Assembly: GCA_963791575.1 (NCBI GenBank)
Contig: CAWBSY010000001.1
Span: 434,001-498,000, forward strand
From: JAOAPG01 sp963791575
Lineage (GTDB): Bacteria > Acidobacteriota > Terriglobia > Terriglobales > Acidobacteriaceae
Length of the DNA: 64,000 bases
Direction: 5' to 3'
In this document: one piece after another, positions 1-8,544 of the stretch
How the letters are laid out: the number at the start of each line of letters is the position of its first letter
Numbering within the stretch: position 1 is the stretch's first letter
Position numbers and translations under genes: made by a program
Notes under the pieces: generated by a model
What the model saw: the letters and a program-made list of their open reading frames with translations, nothing else
Database searches by the model: none
What the model was told of the DNA's origin: nothing

Positions 1-98
1 AAGATGGGTTGAGCCAGATCATCAATGGAATAGTCGAGTGTTTGAACGCGTCATCATGGGCTAAGACTGCGAAGCAGCCTTAGCTTTAGTTCGAAATT

Positions 99-1412
99 CT
101 ATCCGACTTCCTCGCTCCAATTCTCGAGAATCTTCTTTACTAAAGCCATGTATTGATCGGCGACGGCTCCGTCAATGAGACGGTGATCGTATCCAAGCGT
201 CAAATGTACGAGAGACCGGATAGCGATCGAGTCATTTCCGTGTTCGTCAGTGACGACGACGGGAGCCTTGGTGATCCCACCGACACCCATGATCGCAGAA
301 TTAGGCTGATTGATGATTGGCAAGCCGAAGACTGCTCCGAATTGGCCGGGATTGGTGACTGTGAAGGTGGAACCCTCCACTTCTTCGGGCTTCAGCTTCT
401 TCGACCGGGCACGCTCACCGAGATCACTGATGCCACGCTGCAATCCAAGAAAGTTAAGTTCGCCCGCGTTCTTCAGGACCGGTACTATGAGTCCCCAGTC
501 GAGCGCGACCGCAATGCCTATATTGATGTTGCGGTGGTAGCGAATGTTGTCGCCGTCGAGCGAAGCGTTCACGATCGGAAATTGCTGTAACGCAATGATC
601 GCGGCTCGAACGAAAAACGGCATAAAGGTTAGACGCGCGCCGTGCCGCTGCTCGAAGCCTGACTTCATCTTGTTACGCAAGTGGACAATTCTTGTGATGT
701 CCACTTCAAACATGCAATGCACATGCGCGCTCGTGCGGCGGGATTCGATCATGCGCTCGGCAATGATCTTCCGCATTTTGGTTAGTGGAACAACGTCTCC
801 GGGAATGGCGGCCGGTGCCGGCGTTGCGAACTTAGCGGCGGGTGGCGCGGAGGGAGTGGCAACTGGAGTTGGAACAGCCGTTCTCGACGCAGCGACTGCA
901 GCGGGCTGTGCCCCTTTGCCTTCGACGAAAGCGAGAATATCCTGTTTGGTTATGCGGCCACCAAGGCCAGTTCCTGCGACCTGAGACAGGTTCACATTGT
1001 GCTCACGTGCCATTTTCCGTACGAGAGGTGAGGATCGCGCGTGTTCGGACTCTTCGTCTGAGGATTGTTCCTCCTCGGTTGGAAGTGTGGCCTCAGCCTT
1101 CTTTTCGGATGACGCTGCTACAGCCGCTTGAACTGGGGCTGGAGCGCTTGCGGTGGACGTTGCAACGGCTTCGCCATCAGAGGAGATCGTTCCTACGACT
1201 GTATTTACTTGTACAGTCGATCCCTCTTCGACCTTAATGTCCTGGAGTACGCCGGATGCTGGGGCTGGAATTTCGGCATCAACTTTGTCGGTCGAAATTT
1301 CGAAGAGCGGTTCATCGCGCTGAATTTTGTCGCCGGGCTTCTTGAGCCACTTGGTAATGGTTCCTTCAAAAATCGATTCGCCCATCTGGGGCATGACGAT
1401 ATCAGTCGGCAT
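99..1412 (-). CDS. 2-oxoacid dehydrogenase E2 (dihydrolipoamide acyltransferase)
   Basis: 437 residues, normal for the family. This is the core acyltransferase of a pyruvate, 2-oxoglutarate or branched-chain 2-oxoacid dehydrogenase complex, moving an acyl group from lipoamide to CoA. An N-terminal lipoyl domain (about 1-77) carries the lysine for lipoylation, K43 in TDKVDAE. An Ala/Pro/Glu linker leads to the peripheral-subunit-binding domain (about 128-164) and a catalytic domain from about 209, with the DHRLIDG active-site motif near the C-terminus. The ATG is preceded by AAGGA. It lies downstream of the E1-beta gene, separated by a cytochrome c gene. Which 2-oxoacid is used cannot be decided; the similarity feels closest to branched-chain enzymes. 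Confidence 0.93.
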   Translation of the reverse strand: MPTDIVMPQMGESIFEGTITKWLKKPGDKIQRDEPLFEISTDKVDAEIPAPASGVLQDIKVEEGSTVQVNTVVGTISSDGEAVATSTASAPAPVQAAVAASSEKKAEATLPTEEEQSSDEESEHARSSPLVRKMAREHNVNLSQVAGTGLGGRITKQDILAFVEGKGAQPAAVAASRTAVPTPVATPSAPPAAKFATPAPAAIPGDVVPLTKMRKIIAERMIESRRTSAHVHCMFEVDITRIVHLRNKMKSGFEQRHGARLTFMPFFVRAAIIALQQFPIVNASLDGDNIRYHRNINIGIAVALDWGLIVPVLKNAGELNFLGLQRGISDLGERARSKKLKPEEVEGSTFTVTNPGQFGAVFGLPIINQPNSAIMGVGGITKAPVVVTDEHGNDSIAIRSLVHLTLGYDHRLIDGAVADQYMALVKKILENWSEEVG

Positions 1413-1526
1413 AAATCCTTTTCCGCGCTCTACGGAGTTTTTCGAGACGAGAGCAACCCTAGATTATAGCGAAAGATCAAGAGAGCGGGTTAGCACGGAA
1501 GACGGCAGCGCTTATTCTCTTCAGTG

Positions 1527-2081
1527 TTAGTGTTTGTGCTCTTCTCCGCCTTCTTTGCCCGGCTGAGGGGCTACGCCGAAGGACTTCTTCCAATACTCTT
1601 GCGCTCCAGGCGGTAATTTTTCAATGCGAGATAAAAATGCCGTGACCTTCCACATTTGGGGTTCGGACAGAACCTTGCCCCATGCGGGCATGCCTGTATA
1701 ACGAACTCCAGTTCGCACGGCATAAAAAATATGCCACTCGGGATCATCCAGCGGATCGAGAATAAATTGCGGCGGTGGCGGGTAAAAAGATTTCTCCAAA
1801 GGGCTCGGCTTCTGGTCGAGTGTGCCATGGCACAGAGAGCAGTTCATGGTGTAAATCTTCATGCCTTCAATTAGGTTGTCGTCGGTGGGCGGCACCGGGT
1901 TGTTCAAATGTGGCGCGTGACGATCCATGGAAGCATCCATCGCTGACATTGCGAGGTGAGTTTCGATGCGAGGCGGGGTTGCGTCGGCAGTGGTAGGCAT
2001 GTATCCAAAAGTAAGAAACGCCAAGCCCCCGAGCACAAGAACGAGCAGTGTAACGATGACTCCGAGAATGAAGTTACGCAT
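1527..2081 (-). CDS. membrane-anchored c-type cytochrome
   Basis: 184 residues from the chosen start. The frame is open 25 codons further upstream, but the ATG at 2081 has a GGAGG five bases before it and begins directly with a hydrophobic anchor (about residues 5-27), so it is preferred. One haem-binding CSLCH motif (81-85) and a likely axial methionine, M131 in YTGMPAW, mark a single-haem cytochrome c domain on the periplasmic side. The His-rich C-terminus (EEHKH) is unremarkable. It probably carries electrons to or from a periplasmic or membrane partner, which is not encoded nearby. Its place between E1-beta and E2 genes is unusual. Confidence 0.88.
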   Translation of the reverse strand: MRNFILGVIVTLLVLVLGGLAFLTFGYMPTTADATPPRIETHLAMSAMDASMDRHAPHLNNPVPPTDDNLIEGMKIYTMNCSLCHGTLDQKPSPLEKSFYPPPPQFILDPLDDPEWHIFYAVRTGVRYTGMPAWGKVLSEPQMWKVTAFLSRIEKLPPGAQEYWKKSFGVAPQPGKEGGEEHKH

Positions 2082-2166
2082 TATTCCTCCGATGCGTGGC
2101 ACTCTTAGGTCAGTAGCCCAGCATCTGCAGGTCCGGAAAAAAATGGACGTTTTCAACTCAGAAAAT

Positions 2167-3141
2167 TCAATAAGCTTTCAACTTGCGGGCTTCCCGCACT
2201 ACGTCGCTTACCTTTGGCAAAAAATATTCCTCTTGCGGCGGAGAAAATGGCACTGGCGTATCAAGCGCAGTGATGCGAACAATGGGCCCGTCCAAATCGT
2301 CAAAGGCTTCTTCGTTGATGATAGCTGCTAGCTCCCCGGCAATTCCTCCGGTGCGAACATCTTCATGCAGCAGGATAACTTTGTTTGTCTTGCGAACTGT
2401 CTCTGCAATGGCTTCTCGATCAAGCGGCGCAAGCGTCCGAAGATCGACGATTTCTATATCAATGCCTTCTTTAGCGAGAATATCAGCGGCTTCGCTGGCC
2501 ACATGGACCATTGCGGCATAAGTGATGATGCTCAGATCGCGGCCTGCCCGAACAATGCGCGCTTTACCGAGTGGCACAACGTAGTCTTCAGCCGGGACTT
2601 CTTCTTTAATCCGGCGATAAAGATATTTGTGCTCGAAGAAAATGACGGGATTGTTGTCGCGAATCGAGGCTTTGATCAATCCCTTAGCGTCGTAGGCGCT
2701 GGCCGGGCACACCACCTTCAATCCTGGTGTGTGGACGAAATACATTTCATTATTTTGCGAATGAAAGGGACCACCGTGCACGTTGCCGCCAGTCGGACCG
2801 CGCAACACCAACGGCGCTGGCGGTCCCCACAGATAGTGCGTTTTGGCGACCATGTTGGTGATCTGGTTGAAGGCGCAGCCGATGAAGTCCATGAATTGGA
2901 ATTCGGCCACCGGTCTCATGCCGGTGAGGGATGCTCCGAAAGCGGCGCCCACAATGGCAGATTCGGCAATGGGCGTATCGATGACGCGCTCAGCCCCAAA
3001 ACGATCAATGAATCCGTCAGTGACTTTGAAGGCGCCGCCATATATGCCAATGTCTTCGCCGAGACAAAAGACGGTAGGATCGCGTTCCATCTCTTCCCAA
3101 ATGCCCTGGCGGATGGCTTCAAGATAAGTCAGCTGTGGCAT
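2167..3141 (-). CDS. 2-oxoacid dehydrogenase E1 component, beta subunit
   Basis: 324 residues, the usual length. With an E1-alpha subunit it forms the thiamine-diphosphate-dependent decarboxylase of a pyruvate or branched-chain 2-oxoacid dehydrogenase complex. The N-terminus (TYLEAIRQGIWEEM, then GEDIGIYGG), the DTPIAESAIVG segment and the transketolase C-terminal part (LRTLAPLD, LLHEDVRTGG) are typical. No Shine-Dalgarno is obvious before the ATG. No E1-alpha gene lies beside it; the upstream neighbour is a YbaK-type deacylase, so the alpha subunit must be elsewhere. The E2 gene follows after a cytochrome gene. Confidence 0.93.
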   Translation of the reverse strand: MPQLTYLEAIRQGIWEEMERDPTVFCLGEDIGIYGGAFKVTDGFIDRFGAERVIDTPIAESAIVGAAFGASLTGMRPVAEFQFMDFIGCAFNQITNMVAKTHYLWGPPAPLVLRGPTGGNVHGGPFHSQNNEMYFVHTPGLKVVCPASAYDAKGLIKASIRDNNPVIFFEHKYLYRRIKEEVPAEDYVVPLGKARIVRAGRDLSIITYAAMVHVASEAADILAKEGIDIEIVDLRTLAPLDREAIAETVRKTNKVILLHEDVRTGGIAGELAAIINEEAFDDLDGPIVRITALDTPVPFSPPQEEYFLPKVSDVVREARKLKAY

Positions 3142-3226
3142 GGCTTATAGATTCTAGTTCATCTCGCAGGATTTCTCAGATCGAGCTACGAAAGTTCAAT
3201 CCTAGTCGGACGTTTGGGTCGAGCTT

Positions 3227-3709
3227 TCACCTTTTGGGCTGCGCCAGTTGGCACAAAGTCGCCTTCGTTACCTTGAGATAGTCTGTCGGCGCGACCAGAA
3301 TCTGCATTCCGCGAATTCCGGCCGAGACGGAGATCCTATCGAACAATTGGATGCTTTCATCCACATAGACTGGATAATCTTTCTTGCCAGCAAATGTAGT
3401 GACCCCGCCGCGGATATATCCGGTGAGCCCTTGCAACTCTTTCACTGGGACTAATTGAATTTTACGATCTCCGGAAGCGACAGCTAACGCTTTGAGATCA
3501 AGCTCGGAATTGCCTGGAATCACGGTCATGCAAATTCCGTTGCGGTCTCCTCTAGCGACCAGTGTCTTGAAGACCTGCTCTGGGGGTAGTCCGATCTTCG
3601 CGGCTACGATTTCTGCATCGAGCTGTTCGGGGTCGACTTCGTACTCGCGCAACTCATATAGGATTCCCAGTTGCTCGAGAAGGCGAACGGCATTGGTCTT
3701 GTGAGCCAC
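3227..3709 (-). CDS. ybaK: YbaK/EbsC-family aminoacyl-tRNA deacylase
   Basis: 160 residues with a GTG start. The family hydrolyses mischarged tRNA, classically Cys-tRNA(Pro), in trans in the cytoplasm. The N-terminal KTNAVRLLEQLGI, the KTLVARGD segment, GNSELDLKALA and the conserved GYIRGGVTTFAGKK stretch fit the full-length YbaK fold. It is on the same strand and 85 bases upstream of the E1-beta gene, so co-transcription is possible but no functional link is evident. The exact tRNA specificity is inferred from family only. Confidence 0.88.
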   Translation of the reverse strand: MAHKTNAVRLLEQLGILYELREYEVDPEQLDAEIVAAKIGLPPEQVFKTLVARGDRNGICMTVIPGNSELDLKALAVASGDRKIQLVPVKELQGLTGYIRGGVTTFAGKKDYPVYVDESIQLFDRISVSAGIRGMQILVAPTDYLKVTKATLCQLAQPKR

Positions 3710-3801
3710 AGGCTATTTTAGGCTGAGTGGTTTATTCGCTCTCTGCGGCCCGTTTGCCGCCATCTTGCGGGAGTTCTATAGTTAGTGACGGAGGGTACGT
3801 C

Positions 3802-4158
3802 ATGCTCCGAATGCTGCTGCACTGGTTGATCACTGCTCTAGCTGTTTGGGTTACGTCGCAATTGGTTTACGGATTCTATGTGAGTGGACCAGGAGCGGCT
3901 CTTATTGCGGCGATTGTCATTGGATTCGTAAATGCAACTCTAGGCTTGATTTTGAAGATCCTGACTTTTCCGCTGACCTTGCTCACCTTCGGGATTTTCT
4001 GGTTTGTTATCAATGCCATAATGATTGAAGTGGCTTCGCTGTTCGTGCCGGGATTTCGCGTGGCTGGCTTCCTCGCGGCATTCTGGGGCGGAGTAGTGCT
4101 TAGCCTGGTGAACATGCTGCTAAAGTGGCTGGTGCTGCCCACGAGAGAACGAGTCTGA
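3802..4158 (+). CDS. YvlD-like four-helix membrane protein (phage holin family IV type)
   Basis: 118 residues from the ATG at 3802. That start is chosen over an in-frame ATG 75 bases upstream because GGAGGG lies just before it and the protein then opens with a membrane helix. Four hydrophobic segments (about 5-25, 30-52, 55-78, 88-108) and motifs such as NATLGLILKILTFPLTLLTFG are typical of this small membrane family. The family was named for a distant holin resemblance; in cellular genomes the function is unknown, possibly envelope stress. There is no phage context here. Confidence 0.8.
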   Translation: MLRMLLHWLITALAVWVTSQLVYGFYVSGPGAALIAAIVIGFVNATLGLILKILTFPLTLLTFGIFWFVINAIMIEVASLFVPGFRVAGFLAAFWGGVVLSLVNMLLKWLVLPTRERV

Positions 4159-4330
4159 GTGACAAATTTAGATCGGCACTTTAGTAACTCCGGAAGGATT
4201 TGCCTGACGATCTTAGGTGATACTCTTCCAGACCTCATATGATAAGCTCGTTCGAAATAAGCTTTGTTCCCGGATAATCAGCGGGACAATTCGGCTTTAT
4301 TGGAAGTTATAACGGATAGCTACATCGCTG

Positions 4331-5749
4331 TTGTCGAGACCCTGGGATTTTCAGAATTTAGCTCAAGTAGTTTGGCGCGTATGTTGTTCGCAGCCCCCAG
4401 GTTTTCGCGAACAGCATATGCAAACCCGGTTAGTAGCGGCCATTTCCGCTGCCCTAGCATCCCCTAGGCGTTCACATAAGTTGACTACAAAGCTTTCTGT
4501 TGACGCAGTTGCTCATCAGTGCGTTGAGTGCACCGTCCCAGTAATCGTTTTGGGCGGCGGAATCACGGCTGCGGCCGTGCTCACGCTCTTGGCTCAAGCA
4601 GAAATTCCAAGCTACACGATCGCGCCACGAGGAGACTTCGTCGCGAGATCTCGCTGGCACAGAGATTTGCCGGTTTCGCGGCTTGAACCTGCAATCGATA
4701 ACCTTGCGGAGTTTCTCGAACAGCTTCCCCTGGAACGTGCCGTACTCATGCCGTGCTCGGATGATTGGGCATTAGCTGTGGCCGCCTTACCAGGCAGACT
4801 GTTAGCTCGATTTCCTTCGAGCAGCCCTTCTGCAGACACACTCAACATCCTGGTAGATAAATGGCGACTGGCGGAAGTGCTCAAGCGAGAAGGCATAGCG
4901 CATCCTCGGACCTGCCTGATTCGTTCTTTTCAGGAGCTATCGAGTGTTAATAGCGACGAATTCCGCGGCGCGATTCTGAAGCCGTTATCTTCGGTCGAAT
5001 TCGCTTACAAGTATGGGGTGAAAGGCTTCGTAGTTGAGAACCAGGACGAAGCGCTGATTGCGATGGGAAGAGCTGAATTTCCGATCATGCTTCAGGAATT
5101 CATTCCCGGTCCGCCGAGTGCTGGTTACTTCCTTGATGGATTTGTAGACAAGCGTGGCAAGGTTTGCGGTCTTCTGGCAAGGCAACGTCTGCGAATGAGC
5201 CCTCCGAAATTAGGGAATAGCACGTTGATGGTTACAGTCGAGCAAAGCGAAGTAGCGCCGGCGGCCGAGGCACTTAAACATCTACTCGGTGTGTTGAAGT
5301 ACCGCGGAACTTTCAGCGCCGAGTTCAAGCGCGACGAGCGAGATGGGAATTTCAAGTTGTTCGAAATCAACGCCCGCCCGTGGTGGTATGTGGAGTTCGC
5401 GTCGCGATGCGGAGTCGATGTTTGCTCAATGGCTTATCGAGACGCACTCGGATTTCCGGTGGAAGCGGTAGGGAAATACGAAATCGGCCGTCGATGTGTC
5501 TTCTTCGTGCATGACCTGCGCGCCTGGAAAGAGCAACAGTTACCACGTGCGAGCTTGTGGTCCTGGATACATCCCTGGTTCGGTGCCGATGCCACCCCGT
5601 TTCACTGGAATGATCCTGCTCCGGCCATCGCTTACGCACGAAAATTGATCCGCGATAACAAAACTAAGCGAGTGCGCGAGAAGAACAATGAAGAACTGCA
5701 ACGTCTCGCGACTCCTGTTCCGGCCAAATTTAAAACGATCTCTCAGTAG
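4331..5749 (+). CDS. ATP-grasp domain protein, substrate unknown
   Basis: Up to 472 residues. The start is uncertain: 4331 has no clear Shine-Dalgarno and an ATG at 4418 is equally possible; recognisable sequence begins about residue 68 (VPVIVLGGGITAAAVL). A pre-ATP-grasp Rossmann-like part is followed by an ATP-grasp fold: the ILVDKWRLAEVLKREG hinge, the ATP-lid region GAILKPLSS, MLQEFIPGPPSAGY, and the metal-binding FEINARPWWYVEF near 350. The architecture resembles carbamoyl-phosphate-synthase-like and amino-acid-ligase-like enzymes that join a carboxylate to an amine. The following gene is a 67-residue membrane protein; neither identifies the substrate. Confidence 0.8.
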   Translation: MSRPWDFQNLAQVVWRVCCSQPPGFREQHMQTRLVAAISAALASPRRSHKLTTKLSVDAVAHQCVECTVPVIVLGGGITAAAVLTLLAQAEIPSYTIAPRGDFVARSRWHRDLPVSRLEPAIDNLAEFLEQLPLERAVLMPCSDDWALAVAALPGRLLARFPSSSPSADTLNILVDKWRLAEVLKREGIAHPRTCLIRSFQELSSVNSDEFRGAILKPLSSVEFAYKYGVKGFVVENQDEALIAMGRAEFPIMLQEFIPGPPSAGYFLDGFVDKRGKVCGLLARQRLRMSPPKLGNSTLMVTVEQSEVAPAAEALKHLLGVLKYRGTFSAEFKRDERDGNFKLFEINARPWWYVEFASRCGVDVCSMAYRDALGFPVEAVGKYEIGRRCVFFVHDLRAWKEQQLPRASLWSWIHPWFGADATPFHWNDPAPAIAYARKLIRDNKTKRVREKNNEELQRLATPVPAKFKTISQ

Positions 5750-5883
5750 ACTACTGGGAAGCGCAACGTTACTCCAGATTGAAAGGCGAACATCTTTTTT
5801 CTTGACGCTCTGCTTTTGCGAAGGCAAACTCAAAGCAACCGGATCCCTCCCCATAATCTCAGCTTTCTTGTTGGAGTCATTGA

Positions 5884-6087
5884 ATGAATCACCTCGCCGC
5901 GTCGTTGATTGTCCAGATCTCCCTTGCATTCGGACTGGCAGGTTTGTTGTGGCCTGAAAAACTCATGCCAGTTTTCGATGTGCTCATGTTTCCGTGGGCT
6001 TCAAGTTACCGAACGGTGCGGTTCCATAGCATTGGGGCGATTGCCGCTTCGGTGCTGCTGTTCGCCAGACTTCTAGTCAGAATGTAA
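5884..6087 (+). CDS. small membrane protein, unknown function
   Basis: 67 residues with an ATG preceded by GGAG at a workable spacing. Two hydrophobic segments (about 5-22 and 48-65) flank a loop with WPEKLMPVFD and RTVRFHSIG. I do not recognise the family with certainty. It follows the ATP-grasp gene after 134 bases and its 3' end overlaps the convergent downstream gene by 15 bases. It is considered real because of the ribosome binding site, the clean hydrophobic pattern and the coherent two-helix topology. Confidence 0.6.
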   Translation: MNHLAASLIVQISLAFGLAGLLWPEKLMPVFDVLMFPWASSYRTVRFHSIGAIAASVLLFARLLVRM

Positions 6088-6897
6088 AGAACTCGCTGGA
6101 TTTGCTATTTCTTGTGCAGTTTGCTTCTTGCGTAATTTGCGACGGATGTCGGGCCAAAATTCTTTTACTACGATAGTTATTGTGTCGTATCCGATTTCTG
6201 TTCCCCATACGCTAGCGGTGTTCGATAGAGTGCGATCAGCTTTTGGATGATAGCTATAGGTGGAAATGGAAGCTGATAGAGCGCTGCCGACAATCTCGGA
6301 GTAGTTGAACTGCTGATGTCCGGAATCAGTGCGCGTAATGAAGATCCGGCTAATCGCATACCCGGTGCGATGCGAGAAGCTCCCTTTACCAGATTCGAAG
6401 AAGCGTGGATCCTGGCGAAGTAGCGACGGAAGAATGGCGCCAGTCATAAAATTCTCGATTGTGCCGTCTGCCAAGGCGGCTCCGAAACGCTTCCCGTAAC
6501 CCGCGGCGCCTTGCCCGTAGCCCGGTTCACTGTCCTCAGCCTGGCTAATACCGGATAAAAAACCGTACCATGGTATCTGGATGTAATCGAACGAACCCCT
6601 TGCCACCACTCCGAATTTTTGTTTGGCTGTAAGAGGCGGCACATCTTTAGTTTCGACAGTCAAAAAATTTGGCAGAGCATAGAAAAGCCGGTCATTGGAT
6701 GTGCCGGTCTGTTCCTGCTTTTTCTTATCTTGAACGCTTTTATCGGTTGTCGGACTCTTTTCTGAGGAAGAAGATGGCTGCTCGGCTCCGGAAGGAGGGG
6801 TGCTCGGCGATGCAGCCGACTTCGGTTCCTGGCCAAAACTGAGTAAAGAGAGTGAGAACACAAGACCTAAACAAAGAAGTGTTTTAACTTGATTCAT
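6073..6897 (-). CDS. secreted protein of unknown function
   Basis: 274 residues. A signal peptide (about 1-22, ending SLLSFGQ) is followed by a Ser/Pro/Lys-rich low-complexity linker to about residue 68 and then a conserved-looking domain beginning RLFYALPNFLTVE and including a Gly-rich segment (YGQGAAGYGKRFGAA). Proteins with this layout recur in acidobacterial genomes as hypothetical proteins; the alternating pattern suggests an outer-membrane or periplasmic location. The function is not known. It converges with the small membrane protein gene. Confidence 0.75.
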   Translation of the reverse strand: MNQVKTLLCLGLVFSLSLLSFGQEPKSAASPSTPPSGAEQPSSSSEKSPTTDKSVQDKKKQEQTGTSNDRLFYALPNFLTVETKDVPPLTAKQKFGVVARGSFDYIQIPWYGFLSGISQAEDSEPGYGQGAAGYGKRFGAALADGTIENFMTGAILPSLLRQDPRFFESGKGSFSHRTGYAISRIFITRTDSGHQQFNYSEIVGSALSASISTYSYHPKADRTLSNTASVWGTEIGYDTITIVVKEFWPDIRRKLRKKQTAQEIANPASSLHSD

Positions 6898-7130
6898 TGA
6901 TAAATATCTTCCCCGGAGTTTCAGCTTTTCACTACCTATCCTAACGTAGCATCAGGAAACAGCGCCGAAGTGGGTTTTACACTACTTTACAGCTTACTTA
7001 GCTAAACCTAAGGAAGTAGGATAAGTTTCGTTCTTTCGGACAATTAAGTTAGCCATGAGGCGTGAAGCTGTTTAGGCGGATAATAGAAGCGGAGCCATAG
7101 TGCTTGGACTGATGGTTCAGCGGGGTTGTT

Positions 7131-7553
7131 ATGAGTCGCACGTTTGCGGTTGCAACATCTGTATTCCTTGCTGCCTTTTCCCTCGTCGCCCAGAATTTTC
7201 AGTCAAACAAATCGACAGTAGCGAGAGACTATTCGTTTTCCGTTCCGGCAAATGAAGTCTGGATCGATACAGGCCTGGACTTACAGCCAGGACAATTGGT
7301 CCATATCTATGGCGGAGTTATTGCTTGTGGCGGACCAGCGCCGAGCGAAAAATCTACGCTGCCGCTCCCCTCGGCACCTGCGGGCACATTGCTTGCAAAA
7401 CTCCACGCCGAAGCGAAGCCCGTTTTGGCGACTCCAGATGCGGAGCTTCCCGTGACCGATCCAAGCCACCTCTATCTCGGTGTTAACCGGTCGAGTTGTT
7501 CTGGAAGTCTTCTCGCAAAGGTGCACGTACAGCCTGCTCAATTGACGCCGTAA
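7131..7553 (+). CDS. small secreted protein, possible PA-IL-like (LecA-like) domain
   Basis: 140 residues with a signal peptide (about 1-20). The mature part begins with a segment like NEVWIDTGLDLQPGQLVHIYG and ends with a repeat-like LLAKVHV strand; GTLLAK occurs in the middle as well. The pattern of a polar beta-sandwich with WxDTG and G(T/S)LLAK recalls the galactose-binding PA-IL-like domains seen in many acidobacterial secreted proteins. That resemblance is from memory and weak. The Shine-Dalgarno is only a GGGG about eight bases upstream. Confidence 0.6.
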   Translation: MSRTFAVATSVFLAAFSLVAQNFQSNKSTVARDYSFSVPANEVWIDTGLDLQPGQLVHIYGGVIACGGPAPSEKSTLPLPSAPAGTLLAKLHAEAKPVLATPDAELPVTDPSHLYLGVNRSSCSGSLLAKVHVQPAQLTP

Positions 7554-7614
7554 ATTAGTCGACGCGAACGCCGCGCAACAAACTGATTCTTATCGCTTCT
7601 GCGAGTTAGCCTTA

Positions 7615-8331
7615 TTACAGATTGTCGGCAATTTTGCTGGCTATCTTCTTTGCTGCGTCTGTACTGACTCCATTTACTCGCAGATCGATGCTTACCAGGA
7701 CGTCACCCTTTCGCATCATCAGCCCTGAACCGCCGGGTGCCACATAGGCTTCATCTCCAATGCCATTGACTGGAATGAAAGTTTCCATCCCGGAGATCTG
7801 TTTCATCGCGCCATGGGCTAGCTTCATAGTCATGGCACCGCCATCCCATGTGTATTCAATGTTGAGCCGCTTGCCGTCGGTACCAAACTCGTATTCACAT
7901 GCCTGGATGCCACGCTGCCGCACGGACGTTACCGGTTGCCCAAGAATCTTGCTTGCGTCATTGGTGGTCAGCATCGTGCAAGGTTCCCGCCGTCCGGAGT
8001 AAGGAGTCACGTCGCTACCCATCCGCCTAGAGAATTCATGGGCTTTTTGCCTGACGTGATACGCAATATAGAAACAAGTTCCGGCCATTAATAGACCGAA
8101 GAACATTACGACAGCGAGGATTCCAAAAATTATCTTTGTTCCCATGTTGCTGCTTTGAGGAGTAATGGGAGCAGGCGTCGAAGGAATGACTGTCGGTGTC
8201 GCTGCTGTAACTGATGAAGCAGACGCATCTGGGGGTGTAGTGGCTTGCCCCACAACTGACTTACCGCATTTGCTGCAGAATCCGGCTCCATCCGCTAGTT
8301 GAGAACCACAATTTACACAGAAAGCCGCCAT
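7615..8331 (-). CDS. zinc-ribbon membrane protein with C-terminal extracytoplasmic domain
   Basis: 238 residues. The N-terminus has a double-CxxC zinc ribbon (FCVNCG and FCSKCG, residues 5-23), then a Pro/Thr/Ser linker, a single membrane helix (about 65-90) and a C-terminal globular domain beginning about 117 (CTMLTTNDASKILG) that resembles the DUF3558-like domains of exported proteins. GGGAGG lies close before the ATG. The likely topology is zinc ribbon inside, globular domain outside. No catalytic motif is seen; function unknown. Confidence 0.75.
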   Translation of the reverse strand: MAAFCVNCGSQLADGAGFCSKCGKSVVGQATTPPDASASSVTAATPTVIPSTPAPITPQSSNMGTKIIFGILAVVMFFGLLMAGTCFYIAYHVRQKAHEFSRRMGSDVTPYSGRREPCTMLTTNDASKILGQPVTSVRQRGIQACEYEFGTDGKRLNIEYTWDGGAMTMKLAHGAMKQISGMETFIPVNGIGDEAYVAPGGSGLMMRKGDVLVSIDLRVNGVSTDAAKKIASKIADNL

Positions 8332-8544
8332 GGTTTGCCTCCCGGTACGGCGAGCAGGCGAATCTTACGAAGCTTTCCGCTAGTGGTCAAGGGTTTAGAA
8401 CGTAATAACGCGTAGCCTGTCCCATTGGAACTTCCGTGGCCCCCGTAAGTTAGGCAAAAGGGAACATCGGAGCTCGTTCAGCTCTAAATCGTCCACGACA
8501 AACCTTCTCACGCGGAAGGCATCCTAAGCTGCGGGGGAGCATAG

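Noticed and set aside
2365..3150. 261-codon open frame on the plus strand opposite the E1-beta gene
   Set aside because: Antisense shadow; the minus-strand gene is a clear full-length enzyme.
3802..4158. Prophage remnant suggested by the holin-family resemblance
   Set aside because: The family is common in cellular genomes and no other phage gene, integrase or attachment site is nearby.
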